Source: Candidatus Woesearchaeota archaeon (lineage in GTDB: Archaea; Nanobdellota; Nanobdellia; Woesearchaeales; SM23-78). Taken from it: 53,643 nt of DNA. The position numbers and the translations under genes were made by a program. A model generated the notes under the pieces. It made no database searches and was not told the DNA's origin. It saw only the letters and a list, made by a program, of their open reading frames with translations. The stretch covers positions 1 to 53,643 of the forward strand of contig JAFGBP010000011.1 in NCBI GenBank assembly GCA_016933095.1. The letters are read 5' to 3'. Positions 33,855-40,654 of this stretch are shown piece after piece (position 1 is the stretch's first letter; every line of letters begins with the position of its first letter).

Positions 33855-33882
33855 TATATAAACCTTGCGGTTTGTAACCACT
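33855..33882 (-). promoter_or_regulatory. Promoter with AGTGGTTAYAAA motif (copy 4)
   Basis: On the minus strand: AGTGGTTACAAA, CCGCAA, GGTTTATATA. It matches the layout of copies 1-3 and drives the isochorismatase-like gene. Confidence 0.62.
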
Positions 33883-33917
33883 ACCTGGTGGTTTTATTTG
33901 AACCATCCGGGCCCACA

Positions 33918-34040
33918 GGCTCTGTAGAAAAAGTGCCGCCTAGCGTAGTCTGAGATTGAACAGGCAGCACAAAATAAATCGGCTTCATGTGTCATTGTAT
34001 GGCCGAACGGAGCGCGGCACAAAAGAAAGTCTACAGAGCC
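33918..34040 (+). mobile_element. Element A4, 123-bp MITE-like element
   Basis: Ends GGCTCTGTAGA and TCTACAGAGCC are perfect inverted repeats; GGGCCCACA at 33909-33917 and 34041-34049 is a 9-bp target duplication. Core AAAAAGTGCCGCCTAGCGTAG and CGAACGGAGCGCGGCAC. It ends 45 bases before the start of the membrane protein gene at 34086. Confidence 0.8.
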
Positions 34041-34085
34041 GGGCCCACAGCAACCTTTTTAAATGAACTGTGCAACACCAACAAC

Positions 34086-34697
34086 ATGAGCAGGAGAAGC
34101 AGGGAACGGGCGAAGAAGGGCGAGAAGACAAAGCAGATCCTGATGAGCGTATTCCTGGCTGTAGTCATGATCTTCTCGGTCTTCGGTATATTGATAGGGA
34201 CCCAGTCGGACAAGTTGTCTTTTGGCGGGCATGACTTCAAGGTGGACCAGAATAGGTACACGACCAAGATCGATGGAAAAGAATTGTATTTCTACACGCT
34301 CCCGTATGAGGTGCAATACATAAACGTATCTGATTCTGCAATGAGCAAGATCAAGAACTCTGTCTACATGCTAGCTGTGTTCAATCCTGCCGCGGCAGGG
34401 GAAAGCCTTCCGGCCATCGAGATCGTAAGATTTGACTTCGTGACCTTGCTGACCGACAAGTTTTTCTACAGCGGAGTCGAGGAACCATCTCCGCTTTATA
34501 CAACTCTGCCGACGCTTTCATGTGCCAATGCATCTGCCCAGGCGCCTGCCATCATATTCAATGTCTCGGAATCATCTAGCATCGTCGAGGATGGGAACTG
34601 TATCTACTTGAATGGTCAGGGAGTTGACTTCCTGAGGTTCAGGGACAGGATACTCTATGATTATTATGGGGTGTATGAGGATGCAGAAGGGCAGTGA
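34086..34697 (+). CDS. Membrane-anchored protein, paralogue 1 of a pair
   Basis: The 203-residue protein has a basic N-terminus, one membrane segment (QILMSVFLAVVMIFSVFGIL, about 18-38) and an extracellular domain with a Cys pair (LSCANAS, DGNCIYL). I choose the ATG at 34086, about 28 bases after CTTTTTAAATG; the frame runs upstream to 33987 inside element A4. The C-terminal part aligns with the next protein (C-xA...GNC...DRxxY...G). Function unknown; overlaps the next gene by 17 bases. Confidence 0.75.
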   Translation: MSRRSRERAKKGEKTKQILMSVFLAVVMIFSVFGILIGTQSDKLSFGGHDFKVDQNRYTTKIDGKELYFYTLPYEVQYINVSDSAMSKIKNSVYMLAVFNPAAAGESLPAIEIVRFDFVTLLTDKFFYSGVEEPSPLYTTLPTLSCANASAQAPAIIFNVSESSSIVEDGNCIYLNGQGVDFLRFRDRILYDYYGVYEDAEGQ

Positions 34698-35508
34698 TCC
34701 TAAGGCAAACCCTGATGCAGACGTTTCCGATGATCTGCCTAAATCTGCCAAAGAGGCTGTGAAGGAGGAAGGGAACAGCCAAGGGCAAGAGACTCGTTCT
34801 GAACCTGCAAAGGTCGATTTCATGGGGCAGGCATGCCCTTCAGGTCCTAGGGCAGAGAAGAGTCTCGAGGAGGAGAAGGAAATGGCAAGGGAGAGTTTAA
34901 TCTACACCTTGACCATCGTGTTTGTCTGCGTGATCATCTTGCTGGGATTGATCTATGTTCCCCAATACCTAAAGAGCTCGAAGCTTGAATCTGACCAATA
35001 CAATCATTTCAGCTTTGTGCAGGACGAGAACGGTTTCTGGAATACTGTCGTGAATAAGGGAGATCAGCCTTACACCATTCCATTCTATTATCATCCGAGA
35101 GATCTTGAGGACATAATATTGGAGGAGAACTTGAGAGATAAGTTCTTCAACATCCGTGACGTCGGAGGATCAATCTTCATAACCTTGGATCCTGATGCTG
35201 ACAGCAACAAGATAGTCATTGCGGGCGTCGAGATCGCTAAGATTACCGGAGAGCGTTATGGTCTCCTTGATGTGCCGACGAAGTCGGCCTTTACGAAGGT
35301 TCCCGAGGGTGGCTCTACCAACACCGCCACTGCCGTAGTTACGTGCGACCAGGCGGATGAGGACACCATGGTCATCTGGCTCGTTGTCTCTGGCAAGAAC
35401 CTCGTGTCGTCTGTCGGCAACTGCGTTGTTGTCGAGGCTAAGGACTACAATGAGACTGTCAGGGTGGCTGACAGGCTGGTCTATCACCTGATGGGAATCA
35501 TGAACTGA
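34681..35508 (+). CDS. Membrane-anchored protein, paralogue 2 of a pair
   Basis: About 275 residues: an acidic disordered N-terminal 75 residues, one membrane segment (LIYTLTIVFVCVIILLGLIY), then an extracellular domain ending VTCDQADED...SVGNCVVVEA...DRLVYHLMG, which matches the preceding protein. GGGGTG lies seven bases ahead of the ATG at 34681; earlier in-frame ATGs (34657, 34666, 34675) are worse placed. The overlap with the first gene implies co-translation, perhaps a heterodimer on the cell surface. Confidence 0.75.
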   Translation: MQKGSDPKANPDADVSDDLPKSAKEAVKEEGNSQGQETRSEPAKVDFMGQACPSGPRAEKSLEEEKEMARESLIYTLTIVFVCVIILLGLIYVPQYLKSSKLESDQYNHFSFVQDENGFWNTVVNKGDQPYTIPFYYHPRDLEDIILEENLRDKFFNIRDVGGSIFITLDPDADSNKIVIAGVEIAKITGERYGLLDVPTKSAFTKVPEGGSTNTATAVVTCDQADEDTMVIWLVVSGKNLVSSVGNCVVVEAKDYNETVRVADRLVYHLMGIMN

Positions 35509-35722
35509 GCGTGAATTGGGTCATGGATTGGATTCTGTTCCTACTTCTGGAGGGTGTTTTCCATAATATTTAAATATCTGAACCGACCTATATACACTTT
35601 AAGTCCCTAAGAGTGACTTTAAGATTTCGGTTTTGGTTATTTTCTTGAATTGCCTACTTGGGTTGTACAGTAATGAAGTGACTTATAAGTGATTTGCTGT
35701 AATACAGGAGCGTGATGCGACG

Positions 35723-36196
35723 ATGGAACAAGTGAAGGGATATGATGCTGTTTCAGGAACAGGGGCTGTTACAGGATCGGTTGAAGATAAGTTATACGAG
35801 CCGACGAAAGCAATTGAAGGAATGCCTCTTTTTTCTGTGCGTGAGATAGACCCGCACACCGTGGTGCTGGATTTCAACTACAAGATGAAGCCAGGCGCTA
35901 TGAACGGAGAATTCAATGCTTTCTGCCACCAATACGGCGGGAATGGGATGAGGAACCTGGTTCTTAACATGAAAAACGCCCGTAATGTGGATGATTTTGG
36001 TCTCGGATATTTGGTGAGGTGTCGTGCGCGTCTGATGCGATCATATCCTGATGGTTCCGTACATCCTTCGATAAGTTTTAGGTTGTGCAACGTTTCGGGC
36101 CATACGAAGAAGTTTATGTCTCTTCACAAGGTCGATGACCTTATACTGCATGAAACGCTTGAAGATGCCTTGAAAGCATCCCAAACGCTTAAATAA
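35723..36196 (+). CDS. STAS-domain protein with Asp at the phospho-site
   Basis: After a 40-residue tail the protein has an anti-sigma-antagonist (STAS) fold, with LVLNMKNARNVDDFGLGYLV where STAS proteins have D-S-x-G-L. The phosphorylatable Ser is replaced by Asp, which could mimic the phosphorylated state. It is 157 residues and cytoplasmic. A GACTTATAAGTG box near 35681-35692 and GGAGCGTG precede the ATG. The upstream DNA has repeated ACTTTAAG and AAGTGA blocks (about 35597-35695), possible operators. It is followed 21 bases later by a second STAS gene. Confidence 0.75.
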   Translation: MEQVKGYDAVSGTGAVTGSVEDKLYEPTKAIEGMPLFSVREIDPHTVVLDFNYKMKPGAMNGEFNAFCHQYGGNGMRNLVLNMKNARNVDDFGLGYLVRCRARLMRSYPDGSVHPSISFRLCNVSGHTKKFMSLHKVDDLILHETLEDALKASQTLK

Positions 36197-36217
36197 AACT
36201 GCGCGTTCACTTCCTGG

Positions 36218-36652
36218 ATGAAGCTGCAGGATATTGAGGATTACCGTGATCTTGAGAAGGTAGACTCCAGGCATTTCTTTGATGTATTCGTTCCTTCTGA
36301 AGGCTCTGGAATGCAAGACCTTCATGAAGGCCTTCATGTCCTGAAGGGCAAGGGCGTCTTCTCCTGGGGCTGCGCCGACGAGCTGAAGGAGCTTCACGAG
36401 AAGTACGGTTTAGGCATGCTAGTCCTGGATCTCGGCAACGTCAGCTGGATTGACAGTCCTGGCCTTGGAGCCATAATGAGGGCTCACCTGAGGTCATCCA
36501 GGTCTAGAAAGAGCCTGCGGCTCTGCAACCTGAGCAATGATGTGGAAGTCGCACTTACTCTCAGCAATGCGTGGACCATGATGAGAAGGTTTGATACGCT
36601 GAAAGATGCCCTCGTGGCAGAGCAAGAACCGAGAAAAGGATTGTTCTTCTAG
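36218..36652 (+). CDS. STAS-domain anti-sigma-antagonist-like protein
   Basis: LVLDLGNVSWIDSPGLGAIM (about residues 69-88) is a canonical STAS core with the phosphorylatable Ser in DSPG; the rest (LRLCNLSNDVEVALTLSNAW) fits the family. About 144 residues. In bacteria such a protein is phosphorylated by an RsbW-type kinase and frees a sequestered regulator when unphosphorylated. An RsbW-like gene is at 27347-28117. No sigma factor exists in archaea, so the downstream target is unknown. Confidence 0.85.
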   Translation: MKLQDIEDYRDLEKVDSRHFFDVFVPSEGSGMQDLHEGLHVLKGKGVFSWGCADELKELHEKYGLGMLVLDLGNVSWIDSPGLGAIMRAHLRSSRSRKSLRLCNLSNDVEVALTLSNAWTMMRRFDTLKDALVAEQEPRKGLFF

Positions 36653-36697
36653 TGCTGTAGAGAAGATGCTGGCATACCGGTATTCTGGGATGGCTAT

Positions 36698-38341
36698 CTA
36701 GGCCTTCTTGCTGGATTTGGATTTTCTGGAGGGTTTTGCAGTGCTATTGACTTTATCGGCTATCGGCAATGAGAAGTAGAACGTGCTTCCCTTGCCCTCT
36801 TCTGAATTGAACCAGATCTTGCCTTTCATCTGCTCCAGCAATCCCTTGCAGATCGAGAGGCCAAGGCCTGACCCGCCAAATTCCTTGGTGTATGACCCGT
36901 CGACTTGGTAGTACTTGGTGAACATGAACTGTTGCTTGTCCTTCGGGATTCCGATTCCCGTGTCTCTTATTTCAAAATTAACTTGCGGTCCCTGCCTATA
37001 GGCCTTTAATGCTATGGATCCTTTTCTGGTGAATTTGACGGCGTTGGTTATGAGGTTTCTTAATATTTGAAGGACTCTTTCCTTGTCAGCTCTTACTTTT
37101 GGAAGGCCAGGCTCTACTTCGAATGACGCTTTTAGGCCTTTCTCCTTTATCAGCATGTGCATGCTCGTCTTGGTATCAGCCATTATATCCTGCACGCTCA
37201 CGTCATCAATCGCGATTCTTAACTGCCCAAGTGAGATCCTTGATGCGTCGACGATGTCAAGTATCAGGCTGTAGAGCCTGTTGGTGTTCTGGTCTATGAG
37301 ATCTAGGAAGCGGGATTTCTTTTTCTCGTCCTTGATCTTCTTGTCCCTCAGTATCTGGGAGAAGCCTTTGATGCTCACAAGAGGAGTCTTCAGCTCGTGG
37401 GACGTGACTGATATGAACTCATCCTTCTTCTTGTCGAGCTCGAACAGCTTCTGGTTGGTCTCTTCAAGCTTTGCATTGGTGTCGACAAGCTCGTTCTTCT
37501 TCTCTTCAAGTTCTTGGTTCTTCTCTTGTAGCTTGTCTTTTGCTTCCACAAGAGATGTGTTGATCTCTTTCTGAGATTTTATCTCGAGCTTCAGCCTTCT
37601 TAGCATGTTCTTGAAGGAGTTTGACAGTGTTCCGACTTCATTCTTCTCATTCAGCAGGTCCAAGCTTACTTCAATCTCTAGATTGCCATTAGAGATGCTC
37701 TCTGCTACGTTTGAGAGCTTCATTAGGGGCGCACTTAGCCTATTAGAGTAGAACAATGCGAAGAATATGCTTCCCAAGGTGCTTATCAGTATCAGTGTCA
37801 CTGAGAATGCTATTGTCGTCTTCCTAAGGGTCTGGAGGCTGGCCTGCAGCTCCTTCGAGTATTCCAGCTCTTTCAGGATGAGGTTTGCCGTGCCTTCTCT
37901 GACGTAATCCTTGCCCCTAATGGCCCTGTCATATATGCCAGTCCCTTGGGTGAAGTTCCTCTGGGAAAGCCCTGCGAGGCTGCTGTCGCAGTCCGTTTTG
38001 ATGCTGTGCGTCATGCTCTTGATCTTGGAGAACTCTGCTATGCTTTCGGGGAAGGTGATTGCATCTTCAAGATTTCCGAACACGTCTTCTATGTCGTTTC
38101 CAGCGCTCTCATACTCGTTCCAGTAATCTGTGTTGTTGGCATCTTGCAGCAGTGACGTGTAGCTGTCGATCATCTTAGAGAAAGACTCTGTAATCCTGTA
38201 CTCGAGTATCATGCTGTCTGACATCGCCCTATACTTGCCTTCGATGAATGAATATGTGACGATGATGAATATATTGAGAAATAGCATGAGGCAGATGAGC
38301 ACTGCAAATGATACCAATAAGCTTGTTTTTATCTTCGCCAT
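36698..38341 (-). CDS. Sensor histidine kinase
   Basis: Membrane segments lie near residues 7-31 and 176-197, bracketing an extracellular helical sensor of about 145 residues; then HAMP (200-250), a coiled coil (250-305), SHELKTPL with His315, NLITNAVKF, DTGIGIP and GSGLGLSI. It would autophosphorylate on His315. No response regulator is adjacent. It follows the solute-binding lipoprotein gene on the same strand after a 133-base gap, so that protein may be its ligand-binding partner. Confidence 0.93.
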   Translation of the reverse strand: MAKIKTSLLVSFAVLICLMLFLNIFIIVTYSFIEGKYRAMSDSMILEYRITESFSKMIDSYTSLLQDANNTDYWNEYESAGNDIEDVFGNLEDAITFPESIAEFSKIKSMTHSIKTDCDSSLAGLSQRNFTQGTGIYDRAIRGKDYVREGTANLILKELEYSKELQASLQTLRKTTIAFSVTLILISTLGSIFFALFYSNRLSAPLMKLSNVAESISNGNLEIEVSLDLLNEKNEVGTLSNSFKNMLRRLKLEIKSQKEINTSLVEAKDKLQEKNQELEEKKNELVDTNAKLEETNQKLFELDKKKDEFISVTSHELKTPLVSIKGFSQILRDKKIKDEKKKSRFLDLIDQNTNRLYSLILDIVDASRISLGQLRIAIDDVSVQDIMADTKTSMHMLIKEKGLKASFEVEPGLPKVRADKERVLQILRNLITNAVKFTRKGSIALKAYRQGPQVNFEIRDTGIGIPKDKQQFMFTKYYQVDGSYTKEFGGSGLGLSICKGLLEQMKGKIWFNSEEGKGSTFYFSLPIADKVNSTAKPSRKSKSSKKA

Positions 38342-38474
38342 TCTTCTCTATCTATGATTGTCGTATTAACAGTCCTAAACGAAGCTTTCGTGCATGACTA
38401 TGACTCTAAAAAAAGATGAAAAAGTTTATTTAAGAGTTTGCTCTAATCTACCTCTTTTTTTACTTCTTCTCTAA

Positions 38475-39794
38475 CTATGTGAATGACCACACTGTTATGA
38501 AGTCGCTGCTTGTCTGCTTGGTCAGTTCGGCCATTGCTTTCGCGGCTTTGCTTGAATCCTTGTCCTCTACAAACACAGACATGATATTGTTCAGTTCACT
38601 TACATAACTGGCTGGTATTCCAGTTCCTCTGCTTGGGAAGTAATACTTGACACTCTTGAAGTCCTGGATGGCTGCTTTCTGGTAGTCATCGTAGAGGCTT
38701 ATGTCAGAGTCAATCCTTGCTGAGATCGAGCCTTTCTTTGGGTTGAATGCGTCTTGTCCTGCCTTTGAAGCCACGACTTCCAACCATCTTATAGAATTGG
38801 TTGGGTGGGCCGTTCCTCTTGGCCTGACGAACGTGTCGACTGACATGATATACTCATCTGTTGTACCAGGTACAGGGAATGTGCCATAGTCAAGGTTGTA
38901 TTTCATCCCGACTATCTTGAACTCGCCGTTTGCCCAGTCTCCCATGACGTTGAAGGCGCCTTCGCCCTTGATGACCCTGCCTACTGCGTCGTTCCAGCCG
39001 ACTGTGGCGCTGTCAGCATTCGTGTAGCTGAGGAATCTCTTGAAGGTCTCCAGGGCTGATATCATCCTGGGGTCATCGGCCGAGGTTATCTTGCCGTTCA
39101 TCCAGTCCTCATAGAACTGGGGGCCTTGGCTTCCCAGGATGGTTTCGAAGACGTGTATTGCCGTCCAAGCCTCGCCTTGGACGATGGGGTCTTGTATGCC
39201 TGCCTCTCTTAGCTTGTCGCATGCTGCGAAGAAAGAGTCCCAGTCAGTAAGCTTGGTGGGGTCAATCCCGTTTTCATCTAGGAGCTTCTTGTTGTACCAC
39301 ACGACGTTGTTCCTATGGATCCCTATCGGGATGGAGTAGTAGTTTCCCTTGAACTTGTTGATGTCCTGTATGACTTTTGGGATTACTTCTTCAAGGTTCT
39401 CTGAGGCCCAGATGTCGTCGACAGTCTCCAGGGTCTCGGAGTCATAGTAGGGTTTGACCTCATATCCTGGATGGCCTTGGAATGAGTCTGGAGCCTCTCC
39501 ATTGAGGACCATTGGCTGAAGGACTACTGCGTGGAAGTCAACGTTTCCTCCCTTGACGGGTGCTGACATGATGGCTACGTTAGGATATTCTTTTGAGAAG
39601 ACATCCACTAGCGCGTTTACTGCAGAGGCTTCGCTTGATGAGGTCCACCAATGGTATATTGCAAGGGCGTTTACTTCGGCCTTCTGGGCAGGCTCTTTTG
39701 TCTCTGGCACCGGCGGCGGTGCGTTGCTTGCGCATCCAAGCAGGAACATTGAAAATATTACTAAACTCAACAGAATGATCATCTCTTTTCTCAT
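38475..39794 (-). CDS. Sugar-binding lipoprotein (ABC extracellular solute-binding, family 1)
   Basis: MRKEMIILLSLVIF...LLGCAS is a lipoprotein signal peptide with Cys about residue 21. The mature chain has the IYHWWTSSSEASAVNALV start and FNVMGDWANGEF typical of glucose/mannose-type binding proteins. Length 439. It would bind a sugar outside the cell. No permease or ATPase gene is nearby; a histidine kinase gene follows. ATG at 39794 has GGAGG seven bases upstream; a GTG at 39800 is less likely. Confidence 0.88.
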   Translation of the reverse strand: MRKEMIILLSLVIFSMFLLGCASNAPPPVPETKEPAQKAEVNALAIYHWWTSSSEASAVNALVDVFSKEYPNVAIMSAPVKGGNVDFHAVVLQPMVLNGEAPDSFQGHPGYEVKPYYDSETLETVDDIWASENLEEVIPKVIQDINKFKGNYYSIPIGIHRNNVVWYNKKLLDENGIDPTKLTDWDSFFAACDKLREAGIQDPIVQGEAWTAIHVFETILGSQGPQFYEDWMNGKITSADDPRMISALETFKRFLSYTNADSATVGWNDAVGRVIKGEGAFNVMGDWANGEFKIVGMKYNLDYGTFPVPGTTDEYIMSVDTFVRPRGTAHPTNSIRWLEVVASKAGQDAFNPKKGSISARIDSDISLYDDYQKAAIQDFKSVKYYFPSRGTGIPASYVSELNNIMSVFVEDKDSSKAAKAMAELTKQTSSDFITVWSFT

Positions 39795-39874
39795 CTTCAC
39801 GCCTCCTTTTTCCTTTCAAGGAAATATAGCTCCTCACCGACAAACTAGGTTTATATATTTTTCCGTAGTTGAAC

Positions 39875-39999
39875 GGGAACCGTTCAAAAAGTGCCGCATT
39901 GCGAAGTATGATGATATTATATGCGGAACCTTTAGAATCGGACAACAATTACGGGTCTAGGCGAACGGAGCGCGGCACAAAAGATTTTGAACGGTTCCC
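39875..39999 (+). mobile_element. Element A5, 125-bp MITE-like element
   Basis: Ends GGGAACCGTTCAAAA and TTTTGAACGGTTCCC are perfect 15-bp inverted repeats. GTAGTTGAAC at 39865-39874 and 40000-40009 is a 10-bp target duplication. Core AAGTGCCGCATTGCG and CGAACGGAGCGCGGCAC agrees with A4, but the arms are different. It separates the promoter region of the lipoprotein gene from the next gene. Confidence 0.82.
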
Positions 40000-40074
40000 G
40001 TAGTTGAACGTAGATGCTTTTATTGCTTGTCTTCCTGTCAGAAGAGCGGCCAGAATGGGATGGGCTAAGATTGA

Positions 40075-40482
40075 CTAATATTTGTGTTGGTCTTCGCTCG
40101 GCACGTGGAGGTCGTAGCTCACTTCTTCTATCTTCTCGTTCTCCCAAGCGACGAACCTGAAGGACAGCCCGAGCCTCATCAGGCTTGTCATGACCGCGGT
40201 GTGCTCTCTTCCTGTGCCTGAGTCGATGTTCACGGCAACTTCCATACCTTTAACCCTGCCTTTAAGCTGTGAGACTATTGAGTCGCGCAGCATGGACGTT
40301 GAGGTGTTCGTATCAGAATTCACGACGATGGAGTGCACGTTCTGCTTCTCAAGCTTTAGATTTTGGCGGGTCCACTCGCTCATCACCAAGAATACGTTCT
40401 CGAACTCGCTTCTGGAAGCCAGCCTGAGGACTCCAGTCCACGTCCCTTTTCCTGCGCCTAAGCAAGCCACCAGGTCTGTCAT
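40075..40482 (-). CDS. Conserved hypothetical Rossmann-like protein, 135 residues
   Basis: ACLGAGKGTWTGVLRL near the N-terminus and VAVNIDSGTGREHTAVMTSL near residue 85 give an alpha/beta pattern reminiscent of CARF-type or nucleotide-binding domains. That is only a shape resemblance and there are no CRISPR genes in the window. TTATAAAAC about 25 bases before the ATG indicates a leaderless mRNA. Confidence 0.68.
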   Translation of the reverse strand: MTDLVACLGAGKGTWTGVLRLASRSEFENVFLVMSEWTRQNLKLEKQNVHSIVVNSDTNTSTSMLRDSIVSQLKGRVKGMEVAVNIDSGTGREHTAVMTSLMRLGLSFRFVAWENEKIEEVSYDLHVPSEDQHKY

Positions 40483-40654
40483 GGTTCAGGCAAACAAACC
40501 TTGTTTTATAAAATTTGCGAGATTGGCTTTAGACCGCCGCGATAACCTGGGTTTCATCGGGCCACGCGGCGCTATTAACAGGAAAATAAGATAAGAGAGG
40601 AAAACAAAATAAGAAAACTGAAGAATTATTAAATAATTTGAAAAAGAACTTTGC

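Noticed and set aside
33987..34085. N-terminal extension of the membrane protein at 34086
   Set aside because: It runs through mobile element A4 and past the TATA box; the ATG at 34086 fits a leaderless start.
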